Positions 1-8,628 of a DNA stretch of 38,462 bases are shown here, one piece after another (position 1 is the stretch's first letter; each line of letters opens with the position of its first letter). A model generated the notes under the pieces. The model did not search any database. It was not told the DNA's origin and saw only the letters and a list, made by a program, of their open reading frames with translations. A program made the position numbers and the translations under genes. Source of the stretch: Lentimicrobium sp. (GTDB lineage Bacteria > Bacteroidota > Bacteroidia > Bacteroidales > Lentimicrobiaceae); NCBI GenBank assembly GCA_024709105.1, contig JANJXJ010000014.1:1-38462 (forward strand). Direction: 5' to 3'.

Positions 1-615
1 ATCTGCATTCTTAACAATACTCAGCAAGTCAGACGAAATAATCTCATTGAAGATGTTGAAAAGAAAAAGGGTGAGAGACAAAGAGAAAGAAAGGAAGCTG
101 TAAAAGTATTGCTGAAAGAAATGAACAATATTCAGGATGCCGAGAACGATACACTCATTGTTAAGGCAATGGGAAGAACTCCGGATGAGAAATACATCAG
201 CTTCAGCCAAATCTTTAAAACTCATGATGTAATTAATCAGGCCGGTGATTATCTGGTGGTTGATGTAAGCAAGCTGTTTGGAAAATTTGCCGTTTTTCCT
301 GATGATGAAAAAGAACGCAATGTTGATGTTTATATGGACTGCCCCAGGTCTTTGCAGTGGAATATAGAAATCAACATTCCAGATGGTTACTCAGCCGGAA
401 GCCTTGAGGTCTTCAATGATTCCATCAAAAACAGCACAGGAGGCTTTGAGTGTTTTGCCCGGGAAGAATTTGGCAAGGTTGTACTTCAGGCACATAAATA
501 CTATCTGCATGATTATGAACCAGTTGAAAACTGGCCTGAATTACTTTCAATGCTTGAGTTTTCAAATAATATATCTCAGCAGAAGATAGTTTTCACTAAA
601 ATTTCTGCTGAATAA
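1..615 (+). CDS. C-terminal fragment of a probable DUF3857/DUF3858 transglutaminase-like protein
   Basis: The frame is open from the first base of the window, so this is the 3' end of a longer gene; the TTG at 109 is only an internal codon. About 204 residues are visible. The N-terminal part is a highly charged Lys/Glu/Arg stretch, followed by a beta-rich domain. The end, with a Trp-Pro-Glu-Leu turn and a final segment close to NNISQQKIVFTK, resembles the C-terminus of Bacteroidota proteins with DUF3857, transglutaminase core and DUF3858 domains, which typically finish with a similar helix and short strand. Such proteins are usually exported; their function is not established. The transglutaminase core itself would lie upstream of the window and cannot be checked. 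The family call is from overall pattern only. Confidence 0.5.
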   Translation: MCILNNTQQVRRNNLIEDVEKKKGERQRERKEAVKVLLKEMNNIQDAENDTLIVKAMGRTPDEKYISFSQIFKTHDVINQAGDYLVVDVSKLFGKFAVFPDDEKERNVDVYMDCPRSLQWNIEINIPDGYSAGSLEVFNDSIKNSTGGFECFAREEFGKVVLQAHKYYLHDYEPVENWPELLSMLEFSNNISQQKIVFTKISAE

Positions 616-700
616 AGCATGACAGCGTGAAATTCTGACTGCCTGACACCATGTGTGTTTTTAAACAGGATTGTTATTATTCCTGCACATTATTAGGTAG

Positions 701-1123
701 TTAAATTTGTATTATCCATTGATTCAGAACATCTTTTGCTTTCTGATCAATTGCTGAGCTTTTGTTGGTTAGATTATCAACGTTTACAATCACGGTTTCT
801 GCCTTTGCAACGCAGATTCCGTTTTGAAAAAGCATTTGAAAGAATGTAATTGAGCTGTTTCCAGCCCTCAGCACTGCTGTTCCTGTTTCAACGAGCCCCG
901 GCCAGTTTATTTCTTTGAGATATTCCAGTTTCATTGAGGCTATAACAAAGCTGTTTTTACCGGTTATGAAAGGATAATCCGGATTATAAAGTATCTCGAC
1001 TCTCCCGGTCTCGAGGAAATTTGAAAAAACAGCATTGTTTACATGTCCTTGACGGTCGGTATCTGCATACCTGACTTTGTCGTAGGTGCGAACCGGGAAG
1101 TCTGCAAGAGTTAATTCTTTCAT
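701..1123 (-). CDS. acyl-CoA thioesterase, hotdog fold (YbgC/FadM-like)
   Basis: A 140-residue protein of the 4HBT hotdog family, which hydrolyses acyl-CoA thioesters in the cytoplasm as small dimers or tetramers. Residues 19-31 (YADTDRQGHVNNA) match the family active-site segment, with the Asp of the D-T-D motif and the following G-H-V-N turn; the N-F-L-E-T-GR helix follows directly. Length is normal for the family. A TTG six bases upstream gives two more residues, but the ATG at 1123 is preferred. The gene converges on the fragment at 1-615. The substrate cannot be deduced; medium or short acyl chains are typical for the family. Confidence 0.8.
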   Translation of the reverse strand: MKELTLADFPVRTYDKVRYADTDRQGHVNNAVFSNFLETGRVEILYNPDYPFITGKNSFVIASMKLEYLKEINWPGLVETGTAVLRAGNSSITFFQMLFQNGICVAKAETVIVNVDNLTNKSSAIDQKAKDVLNQWIIQI

Positions 1124-1367
1124 GCTCAAAATGTTGTGCCTGATTAAAATGTTAAAGACCTTAAGTGCTGATTAGTGGTAAACAAAACAGCATATTACTC
1201 AAAGAGAAATCTCCAATAATTCTGAATTGGCTTCCATGTCTGATAAACAGAAAAATTCAAACTTTTGTTTCCCGGACGAGGAATTGCCGGATTCTCTGGA
1301 ATATACGCAATTACAGCGATTGAAATAGTTCCCATGACAAAAGAATAGAAATGCTGCCTGTTTTCTT

Positions 1368-2207
1368 TTACCTGCCAATCACCTTATAATACTCATGAGA
1401 AAATGCGTGCTGATGTTTTTCGGCAGCATTCTTGTCGTAGATTATATAGAACTTCTTTAAAGTTTTGAATTGTGATGCATGGCATAGAGCAGCTTCATTT
1501 TTTTGCGGCCAGAATGCACTGATATCCAGCGCTGCATCAGGGGCAGGCAATCCGTTGCTGTTTTGCTTTTTGAGCATGGGTGCATAATTCGGGGTGTTGG
1601 CCACCAGAAAATCTTCAAGTTTGTCGGTGAGTGTTATCTGAAAAAGATATTCAGGGCGATAAGCAGAGCCATTGTTGTAGGAATTAAACATTTTTTCTGT
1701 TTCAATGGCCGATATCAGGTGTTCAGGATGTCCGTATCCTCCGATTTCGCTATCGTAGGTTATGATGATATGTGGCCTGAAAGTTTCTGTTTTTCGTTTG
1801 ATAATCTGTTGAATGCTGTCCGTTTCATCATACCAGAACTTAATATCATCCTTCATAATATCATCCCATGAATTGTTGATGAGTCCGGCAATTTCCACAT
1901 CACTTATGCCAAGTGCCTTTGCCGAGCAGTTCAGTTCTTTTGTTCTTGTTTCATCATGCCGGCAGAGAGTAAGCAGATGAACACCGGCACCCTGGCTGCT
2001 GAAATAGGCAATGAGTCCGCCCGCAATGGTTTCATCATCAGCATGCGGAAAAACAGCCAGTACCCTGGTGGTATCAGTTATACTAAGAGTTGGAAAAGTC
2101 AGTGTTGTGTCCTGATAGCCAGCAATTAGTTCGTAATTGGTTTTTTGAGAACTGCAAGAAGTTGCCAGCGCAATCAGGCCAGAAAGCAATAAAATCAGAT
2201 ACTTCAT
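1368..2207 (-). CDS. PIG-L family deacetylase, probable lipoprotein
   Basis: A 279-residue protein with an N-terminal signal ending at a probable lipobox (A-T-S-C, Cys18), so it is probably an envelope lipoprotein. The zinc-site signature of the PIG-L/LmbE superfamily is present as PHADDE (residues 54-59; usual form PHPDDE or AHPDDE) and a second metal-binding segment GHPEH is at 159-163. Family members remove acetyl groups from N-acetylglucosamine-containing molecules. The Pro to Ala change in the first motif leaves the His and both Asp metal/catalytic residues intact. It lies 97 bases downstream of the delta-60 repeat gene on the same strand. The true substrate is unknown. Confidence 0.82.
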   Translation of the reverse strand: MKYLILLLSGLIALATSCSSQKTNYELIAGYQDTTLTFPTLSITDTTRVLAVFPHADDETIAGGLIAYFSSQGAGVHLLTLCRHDETRTKELNCSAKALGISDVEIAGLINNSWDDIMKDDIKFWYDETDSIQQIIKRKTETFRPHIIITYDSEIGGYGHPEHLISAIETEKMFNSYNNGSAYRPEYLFQITLTDKLEDFLVANTPNYAPMLKKQNSNGLPAPDAALDISAFWPQKNEAALCHASQFKTLKKFYIIYDKNAAEKHQHAFSHEYYKVIGR

Positions 2208-2252
2208 TTTTTTTTACAATCAAAACGCCAATACATGCAAATTATTGCATAT

Positions 2253-2272
2253 AAACGTTAATGGCAACGTTT
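2253..2272. repeat. inverted repeat AAACGTT-6-AACGTTT
   Basis: Two perfect 7-base arms (2253-2259 and 2266-2272) separated by six bases. It lies between the stop of the delta-60 gene and the start of the PIG-L gene, close to a second inverted repeat (ATGCAA-4-TTGCAT, 2235-2250). Neither is followed by a T-run on the minus strand, so an intrinsic terminator is unlikely. An operator or mRNA hairpin is possible. Confidence 0.5.
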
Positions 2273-2304
2273 CAGGATTTTTAAAATCAGATTTGAATCC
2301 GGAA

Positions 2305-3867
2305 TTATCTTCCATCAATCAATAATTTCACGGTTTCTGAAAAAGAATTACCTGAAACCCTGACAATATATACTCCCGCAGCCAGTTTGGTCTCTGGTTT
2401 TACTCTCATTTCGCCTGAAGTTTCAACAGCTTTTCCCTCAAAAACCTTTTTGCCATCAGCACAGTAAATCTGTACTATTTTTTGACCGGGTTTGCTGATT
2501 CCTTTGATAACAAACAGATTGCCGTTGCCGGGATCTGAGTAAGCAATCAATTGACTGCTTACATTTTCAAAACTGCTGTTTATTGATAAATCAGAATAGT
2601 ACGCAGAAATTATGGCATCTGTGTTTTCTGTTGCTGTATTGGCTGATCCGCCGAGCAAAATCCTGGCGTACGAGTTTTGAGGGAGCATACAATTTGCAAC
2701 ATCATATTGACTATTGCCTGCCCCCAGTTGATGAATGGCATAACCATTCCCGAATCCAAAGCCTGGATCAGGAGTTCCCCACGGTTCAGCTCTGAGAATC
2801 AAAGTGCTGATATTGCCGGAGTTAGAGCTTCCTGCTGCAACTATATAGCCATCGGGTTGTACCATAAGGCATTTAAAAACATTATCTCCGGGTATCTGAT
2901 AAACCGCAAGACCATAATTTCCGAAATAATTATCCGGGGCTCCGTTTGACTGAAACCTTATTATAGCCGGGTCATCTCCTTCGATTCCTTCAAATCTTCC
3001 GCTTACATAAAATCGTCCTAGCAAATCTCTTGAAATAGCAGTTTCCGCGAAAATAATTCCCGAAAGTATCTGCATGCCATCATAAACAGAGATTCCGCCT
3101 GTGCCAAATCCCGATACCAGATTTCCATCGGTATTAAGTTGAATTAATGCAATGGCATCATAGTCGTTATGCAGTGCATACGAGGCAATTGTATAAGTGT
3201 TGCTGCTGGCGATCATGCCTTTGGGAGCATCCTCTGAATTGTTATTCAGATCAATGATTACTTTTCCTTCCGTGCCGAAACTGTTATCAACTGAGCCATT
3301 TGCCAGAAAGCGCATCACCAGTACATCCATATCGGCACCATTTTCATAGGAGCCTGTTATCAGGAATTTATTATTGGAAAGAACTACTGAATTAGCAGTT
3401 TCGTAGGCACCTAAATCAACAATAAGAGTGCCTGAGTACCCGAAAAGAGGGTCGGGTTGTCCTTCAGATGTGAATTTAGCCAGCCCGATACTTGTGTTTC
3501 CGGCTTCTTCGCTTATGCCGCAAACAAGTATTCTTCCATCTGTAAGTACCACCATGTCATTTACATAACTATTGTCACCTCCGAAATCGAAGTCAACTTT
3601 TCCATTGGTGCCAAAGCTGTTGTCAATATTGCCTTCAGTATCTGTTTTCAGCAGAAATCCCCTGGAACCTTCCCATTCTGAGCTGGTTCCGGCCGAAATT
3701 ATCCCACCGGAGGTAGGTTTCATTGCTGAAATGCTGTTTGACAATCCTGAAATATCAAAAGTTGCAATTCCCTGATTTCCGAAACCTGTATCAAGGTAGC
3801 CAGGATGCTGGCCAATGGAAACTAGAGTTGATAAAATGAATGATGAAATACAGAATAGCTTTTTCAT
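2305..3867 (-). CDS. secreted delta-60 repeat protein with T9SS sorting domain
   Basis: A 520-residue protein with a cleavable signal peptide (residues 1-20). It carries about seven copies of the delta-60 repeat, recognisable as L/I/P-D-x-x-F-G-x-x-G-x-x-x-x-D. They start near residues 25, 81, 137, 193, 249, 310 and 366, a spacing of about 56 residues, which suggests a beta-propeller-like fold. The last 75 residues, ending in a G-V-Y-I-V-R-V strand and a lysine-containing final strand, form a type A T9SS C-terminal sorting domain. The protein is therefore probably exported by the type IX system and bound to, or released from, the cell surface. A well-formed promoter lies directly upstream. 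No enzymatic motif is visible; the role is unknown. Confidence 0.8.
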   Translation of the reverse strand: MKKLFCISSFILSTLVSIGQHPGYLDTGFGNQGIATFDISGLSNSISAMKPTSGGIISAGTSSEWEGSRGFLLKTDTEGNIDNSFGTNGKVDFDFGGDNSYVNDMVVLTDGRILVCGISEEAGNTSIGLAKFTSEGQPDPLFGYSGTLIVDLGAYETANSVVLSNNKFLITGSYENGADMDVLVMRFLANGSVDNSFGTEGKVIIDLNNNSEDAPKGMIASSNTYTIASYALHNDYDAIALIQLNTDGNLVSGFGTGGISVYDGMQILSGIIFAETAISRDLLGRFYVSGRFEGIEGDDPAIIRFQSNGAPDNYFGNYGLAVYQIPGDNVFKCLMVQPDGYIVAAGSSNSGNISTLILRAEPWGTPDPGFGFGNGYAIHQLGAGNSQYDVANCMLPQNSYARILLGGSANTATENTDAIISAYYSDLSINSSFENVSSQLIAYSDPGNGNLFVIKGISKPGQKIVQIYCADGKKVFEGKAVETSGEMRVKPETKLAAGVYIVRVSGNSFSETVKLLIDGR

Positions 3868-3896
3868 GATACGGTTGATTTAAATGATCCACTTTT

Positions 3897-3926
3897 CAAA
3901 GATAATAATGAATTATGGCATTCCAA
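3897..3926 (-). promoter_or_regulatory. promoter of the delta-60 gene
   Basis: On the minus strand, TTG (3926-3924), a 19-base spacer and TATCTTTG (3904-3897) match the Bacteroidota consensus TTG-N19-TAnnTTTG exactly. The transcription start would be a few bases downstream, giving a leader of about 25 bases before the ATG at 3867. Confidence 0.75.
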
Positions 3927-4243
3927 TACTGTTTCAATTATTTTCAATTGATTGTTTGTTATGGATATTACACATTTACAAGTCCTGATATGCTCAGCAG
4001 GAGAATACAATACATTCAATCTCCTGGAAAAAGAAAATGAAATGTTGCCATTATCTGACATATGAATGGATTTAAATTTGCTGACAAAAAGTATATTTAA
4101 CAAATTTTAACGGCCATACCAGAAACCCGTCTTTCAGGCACTGAGTTAAGGATACTCAAGTAAATCAGCATTTTAAGGATTAATAAGGAAATATGGGACA
4201 AAAACCGGAAGTTGCAGGATTGAACACCAACTTCATATAATTG

Positions 4244-4273
4244 TTGGATGATTAAGGCGTTTTTATACTTTTG
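4244..4273 (+). promoter_or_regulatory. promoter of the AbgT-family gene
   Basis: TTG (4244-4246), a 19-base spacer and TACTTTTG (4266-4273) match the Bacteroidota consensus exactly. The predicted transcript starts near 4277, downstream of the ATG at 4248, which excludes that longer reading and supports translation from 4326. Confidence 0.75.
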
Positions 4274-4325
4274 CTCAACAACTGATTTTTCTCTTAACCC
4301 CGTTTTAAATTTTAAGCTGGCCCAT

Positions 4326-5849
4326 ATGACGACCAACTCCAAATCTACTGTTTTCAGCCGATTTTTAAATCTTGTTGAAAAGGGAGGCAATGCCTTGCCA
4401 AATCCTGCCACATTATTTGCCAGTTTTGCGGTTGGCGTATTAATACTTTCCTGGATTGGAGAAATGATTGGCTGGCGGGCGACTCATCCGGCAACAGGAG
4501 AAGTAATACAGGTGCATAATTTGTTGTCGAATGAAGGGTTCAGGCGAATTGTGCTCGAAATGGTCACAAATTACACAGGTTTTGCTCCTCTTGGAATTGT
4601 TATGGTTGCTTTGCTTGGCATTGGCATTGCAGAGAGCAGCGGACTGGTGGGTGCCGTTATCCGCTTGCTGGTGTTAAAATCACCCAAAAAACTACTCACG
4701 TTTGTCTTGGTTTTTTCAGGAATAGTTTCAAATGTAGCCAGTGACCTGGGTTATGTTCTTCTTATTCCAATGGCAGGTGTTATTTTTCATTCGGTGGGCC
4801 GTCATCCGGTTGCCGGAATGGCTGCAGCATTTGCGGGTGTTTCGGGTGGTTTTAGTGCTAATATTTTTATCGGAACAATAGACCCTTTGCTGGCAGGATT
4901 GTCTACCGAAGCCGCACGAATTCTTGATCCGGATTATTATGTTATGCCTACAGCCAACTATTATTTTATGGTTGCTTCTACTTTTGTTATTGCCATTGCC
5001 GGTACCTGGGTGACCGAAAAGTTTGTGGAACCAAGGTTGGGCTCCTATACTGGCGATGTTCCCAGAGAAAATATGGAGAAACTATCGCCGGTTGAGCGCA
5101 AGGCACTGCGCTGGGTTATGATTGCTGCCCTGGCCTGGGTTGTTTTATTTGCTGCTGGTCTGATTCCCGATCAGGGATTTTTGAGAGGAAAAGATAATAC
5201 TATACTGCATTCGCCTCTCATTAAGGGATTTATAGCCTTCCTGTTCCTTATGTCGGCCAGCCTCGGGATTGTTTACGGAGCCATAACCGGAAAATTTAAA
5301 AATGATACCGATGTTGTTAAAGGTATGTCAGATAGTTTTAAGACATTAGCAGCTTTTCTGGTTCTGGTGTTTTTTGCGTCACAGTTTGTAGCCTATTTTA
5401 AATGGAGCAACCTGGGCCTGGTAATTGCCGTGCAGGGAGCATCGTTTTTGCAAGATGCTCAGCTTGGTCTTATTCCTCTTATCATCCTGTTTGTCTTATT
5501 ATCGGGATTTATTAATCTCTTTATGGGCAGCGCATCGGCTAAATGGGCCATTATGGGGCCGGTTTTTATTCCAATGTTTATGCTGCTTGGATATTCGCCC
5601 GAACTTTCACAGGCTATTTTCAGGGTAGGTGACTCAGTTACCAATATCATTTCTCCAATGATGAGCTTTTTTGCCCTTATCATCATTTATTTTGAGAAAT
5701 ACCAGAAAAACTCAGGTCTGGGTACACTGATATCCACCATGTTACCCTATACAATTGTATTTACTATTTTCTGGACTGCACTGCTCATTGGATGGGTGTT
5801 GCTTGACTTGCCTTTGGGTCCGGAAGCACCAACTCTTTACATCAGATAA
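4326..5849 (+). CDS. AbgT-family transporter
   Basis: A 507-residue inner-membrane protein of the AbgT family, whose known members take up p-aminobenzoyl-glutamate (AbgT) or export sulfonamides and antimetabolites (MtrF, YdaH). Family landmarks are the N-terminal G-G-N-A-L-P-N-P segment (20-27), SDLGYVLLIP (139-148), the re-entrant GGFSANIFIGTIDPLLAG (174-191), GSASAKWAIMGPVF (401-414) and GDSVTNIISPMMSF (435-448). Length and hydrophobic pattern are normal. The ATG at 4326 is chosen because the promoter at 4244-4273 overlaps the earlier ATG (4248) and the extra 26 residues do not look like this family. The gene stands alone, so the direction of transport and the substrate are not indicated. 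Confidence 0.85.
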   Translation: MTTNSKSTVFSRFLNLVEKGGNALPNPATLFASFAVGVLILSWIGEMIGWRATHPATGEVIQVHNLLSNEGFRRIVLEMVTNYTGFAPLGIVMVALLGIGIAESSGLVGAVIRLLVLKSPKKLLTFVLVFSGIVSNVASDLGYVLLIPMAGVIFHSVGRHPVAGMAAAFAGVSGGFSANIFIGTIDPLLAGLSTEAARILDPDYYVMPTANYYFMVASTFVIAIAGTWVTEKFVEPRLGSYTGDVPRENMEKLSPVERKALRWVMIAALAWVVLFAAGLIPDQGFLRGKDNTILHSPLIKGFIAFLFLMSASLGIVYGAITGKFKNDTDVVKGMSDSFKTLAAFLVLVFFASQFVAYFKWSNLGLVIAVQGASFLQDAQLGLIPLIILFVLLSGFINLFMGSASAKWAIMGPVFIPMFMLLGYSPELSQAIFRVGDSVTNIISPMMSFFALIIIYFEKYQKNSGLGTLISTMLPYTIVFTIFWTALLIGWVLLDLPLGPEAPTLYIR

Positions 5850-5978
5850 CTTTGAAACTTTCAAAAACAGAGCGTTTAAACAGCAATTATAAAACCTGAT
5901 TTTTCTGCTTGAGAGTCTTCAGGATTTTTTCTGAGGTAAAATTATCTCTTATCATAGTTCCAGAAATGCTCAATAAAA

Positions 5979-6011
5979 AGCCTGACAAGCCAATAGCAGG
6001 CTTGTCAGGCT
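5979..6011 (-). terminator. intrinsic terminator of the SusCD operon
   Basis: A perfect 13-bp stem (AGCCTGACAAGCC, 5979-5991, with its complement at 5999-6011) and a seven-base loop. Read on the minus strand the hairpin is followed by TTTTTATT. It lies about 70 bases past the stop of the PNGase F-like gene. On the plus strand no T-run follows, so it serves the minus-strand operon. Confidence 0.8.
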
Positions 6012-6047
6012 GGAAAATCTATTAATCTGATCAGAGTTAACTGATCT

Positions 6048-6063
6048 GTTCCTGATCAGGAAC
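6048..6063. repeat. 16-bp perfect palindrome
   Basis: GTTCCTGATCAGGAAC is a perfect palindrome with no spacer. It sits between the stop codon at 6082 and the terminator; a related CTGATCAG copy lies at about 6027-6034. It could be a protein-binding dyad or simply part of the 3' untranslated structure. Confidence 0.6.
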
Positions 6064-6081
6064 TTAAAATCAATTTACTGG

Positions 6082-8586
6082 TTAGTTTACAATAATCTTT
6101 TTAACTTCCGAGAAATCAGGACTTACCACTTGCAGATAATACATTCCGCGGCCATGAGTACTCAGGTCAATGGTGATGTTTTCTCCGTTCCAGGGAATGA
6201 ACTTCACCGGTCTGCTCAAATTATCATAAATGATGATCTCACCATTGGTCAGGTGAATGGTTTTTTCAAGTGTGATTTCAAAAATGCCTGAAGTCGGATT
6301 TGGAAATACCTGAAGTTTATTCTCAGCCACAGGTTTTGCTTCTGTTTTTACAACAACAATAGGGTTGTTGGCATATGAAATCAGGTTACAGGCAACATCG
6401 AGCACAGGGTTAAATCCATCGTCGCAATTGGTGCATGTTACACCAGTAACGCAGTTGGGGTGATTGGGATGGCAATAGTCAACATAGCCATCAAAAAATT
6501 TATAACCCAGTGTTACATTCCCTGCATTTACATATTCATCAAGATTAAAATTAAACCACGGAGCAATTGCACCGGGACACCAGCCCGCGCGGTTATGATA
6601 CCAGGTTCCATTTTGTGGCTGACAGCCATCAGGATTGGGATTACAAACATTCCAGTTAATCTGTGAATATTTTTTAGATCCGTTAACGTAGATATCGTGG
6701 GTTGCATTATAGAATTCAGCTGCGTTTCCGGTGTTCAGAGTACCCCAGCCATGTCCTGTAGAAACCAGTTTCAGTCTTGAAGAAACTGCATTATCAGGAT
6801 ATTCATACTGAAAATTGGGAACCGGCTGCAGGTTGGCATAATCGCCGAAAGGGAAAATTTCGCGCCACACTTCTTTTACACGACTGTAGCGGTAGGCCGG
6901 GGTGCCTGCGCGGTAATCCAGCTCCAGATCGTACATAAATCCGTTATCCAGCGTAGGACACGTTGCTCTGAAGGCTGTTTTCCCCTGTAAAATACTCATG
7001 TAATCGGTAAGGTCAATGTTGTGAGAACAAGCCACTCCATAAGGTGTAATGTACCTTATAATCTCTACCCAGTTCCCTTCTTTGTCCTGTGCTTCAATGT
7101 ATGCCACACGGTCCCATTCTCCGCAACCTCCTGGAGGGCAATGTACATTTAAGGTTCCGATAATCTGATCATATGCACCCAGGAAAGAGGGAAGATTTGC
7201 TTCTACTGTCTGTGTAATCTGTGTTGGGCTAAGCCAGATATCATTGAATGCATCAACACTCACATTGGTAGTTGCTGGCTGTACATTAATGCTCATGGAT
7301 TCGGTTTTGACTGCGCCATAATTGTTAGCTGACAGGACTTCTACCGTGTAGTTTCCATATCCTGGTGGAGTCCACCATGCAGTATAATGTCCGTTCCAGA
7401 AATTCTGTGCATCCATGGTTTGTCCGTTTACCCTGAATTTAACCCAGGCTACTGAGAACAATTCAGGGAAATCGATGGTGGTTTTTGTTGCCAGCTGAAT
7501 GGCGGAAAGTACAGGTACAGGCACATTACCGGGCAATGGGTTGCGAATGTCAACTGTGGGTAGATGAGTTTGAGGGTCAAGTACGTTAAAACGCTGGATT
7601 ACAGGCTCAGCAGCATTGTACTGTCCACCGCCGGGCTGAGTGGCTTCAACTTCAACCAGGCCGGGAGCACCTGTCAGGGTTATGATGTTGCCGTCAATGG
7701 TTGCGGGACCAGAAAGGATGTTAAAATAAACAGGTAATCCCGATGTTGTGGTGGCCTCAACAGCGAATGGAGGTTCGTTGTTAAGCTTGTTTGGGATAGG
7801 AGGGAAGGAGATGGCCTGATAGGTAGGGTCCAGGGTTCCGTTGAAATTTGAGGTTTCACCGGTCATTCTGAAATTGATAAGGTCGGCATCCCGGGTTGGG
7901 GAATCTACCTGTGAGGTCAGCTTGGTTATTGAAGTATTGTCTCCGCCAGGCACACCCTGATTAAATTTGTAATACATTTCAAGCCCTGGTTCCAGCCCGG
8001 TGAGTTCATTGTCCATCATATCCTGAATTTCAGCCTGGGTAAGTGCTTTTGACCATACAGTGACCTCGTCGGTACGTCCGCACCAATAAAAGTTGAGCCC
8101 GGCCAGGATGCTGCGTCCGATGGAAAAGGCAATATTGTTGGCTGTAAACGTTCCATTGGCGGCTTTGCTTCCTTTCAAAATTCCGTTTACATAAAGTTTG
8201 ATGGCAGTTCCATCATAAATCCATGCAAAATGTTGCCAAACCTGCGGAATAACAGTATTTGCAGGGGCAACATATTCAAAGAGAGTTCCGGCAGAGTTCT
8301 GAAAACGACATTCTACCCGTCCGTTGTCGAGCTGAATCATGTAGAAACCCTGGGTTCCTCTGAAACCCATCAATCCCTGTCCATAACCCAGCTGATCATC
8401 GTAAAACCAGCCGGCAATGGTAATACCAGGCTTATTGGCAATGTATTGCGAACCATTCTCAAGCACCACATAGTCGAGGTTTGCACAATCGTAATGCAGG
8501 TACTGATTGGATTGTGCCCTGAGGCCGGAAAATGCCGAAAACAGCAAAACCAGCATCATTGTAATTTTCAGGTAGTTGTTTTTCAT
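6082..8586 (-). CDS. secreted LamG plus PNGase F-like protein with T9SS sorting domain
   Basis: An 834-residue protein with several regions in order. There is a signal peptide (1-24), then a LamG/concanavalin A-like domain (about 35-210, with LYVNGILKG at 131-139). Ig-like regions follow at about 275-435. The peptide-N-glycosidase F-like region is at about 441-745, and a type A T9SS sorting domain starting at FPNPTSG is at 761-834. PNGase F cleaves asparagine-linked glycans from glycoproteins. Visible family segments are CGEWDRVAYIE (488-498), RYITPYG (511-517), GHGWG (611-615) and RAGWCPGA (666-673). Asp492 and Glu624 match the known catalytic Asp60 and Glu206; the Glu118 position seems to be Pro544 in my recalled alignment, so activity is uncertain. 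It is the last gene of the SusC-SusD operon, 42 bases after susD. Confidence 0.75.
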   Translation of the reverse strand: MKNNYLKITMMLVLLFSAFSGLRAQSNQYLHYDCANLDYVVLENGSQYIANKPGITIAGWFYDDQLGYGQGLMGFRGTQGFYMIQLDNGRVECRFQNSAGTLFEYVAPANTVIPQVWQHFAWIYDGTAIKLYVNGILKGSKAANGTFTANNIAFSIGRSILAGLNFYWCGRTDEVTVWSKALTQAEIQDMMDNELTGLEPGLEMYYKFNQGVPGGDNTSITKLTSQVDSPTRDADLINFRMTGETSNFNGTLDPTYQAISFPPIPNKLNNEPPFAVEATTTSGLPVYFNILSGPATIDGNIITLTGAPGLVEVEATQPGGGQYNAAEPVIQRFNVLDPQTHLPTVDIRNPLPGNVPVPVLSAIQLATKTTIDFPELFSVAWVKFRVNGQTMDAQNFWNGHYTAWWTPPGYGNYTVEVLSANNYGAVKTESMSINVQPATTNVSVDAFNDIWLSPTQITQTVEANLPSFLGAYDQIIGTLNVHCPPGGCGEWDRVAYIEAQDKEGNWVEIIRYITPYGVACSHNIDLTDYMSILQGKTAFRATCPTLDNGFMYDLELDYRAGTPAYRYSRVKEVWREIFPFGDYANLQPVPNFQYEYPDNAVSSRLKLVSTGHGWGTLNTGNAAEFYNATHDIYVNGSKKYSQINWNVCNPNPDGCQPQNGTWYHNRAGWCPGAIAPWFNFNLDEYVNAGNVTLGYKFFDGYVDYCHPNHPNCVTGVTCTNCDDGFNPVLDVACNLISYANNPIVVVKTEAKPVAENKLQVFPNPTSGIFEITLEKTIHLTNGEIIIYDNLSRPVKFIPWNGENITIDLSTHGRGMYYLQVVSPDFSEVKKIIVN

Positions 8587-8628
8587 GTTTCAGGGTTTTT
8601 GATTGTTATTGTGTTGTTAAGTTGTTAT

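Larger units (their letters stand above)
3868..4325. other. 458-base intergenic region with two divergent promoters
   Basis: An AT-rich spacer between the divergent delta-60 and AbgT genes. It holds a good Bacteroidota promoter in each direction (3897-3926 minus, 4244-4273 plus). Possible ORFs on both strands are short, overlap these promoters and have no recognisable similarity, so I call no gene here. Confidence 0.6.

Noticed and set aside
3961-4065. 34-codon plus-strand reading frame in the same spacer
   Set aside because: Too short to judge, with no promoter or neighbour that supports it.
3864-4103. Possible 79-residue minus-strand gene overlapping the start of the delta-60 gene
   Set aside because: It contains a consensus promoter for the delta-60 gene and has no family-like features.
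4097-4411. Minus-strand ORF of 104 codons
   Set aside because: It overlaps the promoter and start of the AbgT gene and has no recognisable composition or motif.
5895-5930. Weak CCTGA/TCAGG stem followed by six T after the AbgT gene
   Set aside because: A five-bp stem with a 19-base loop is too weak to call as a terminator.
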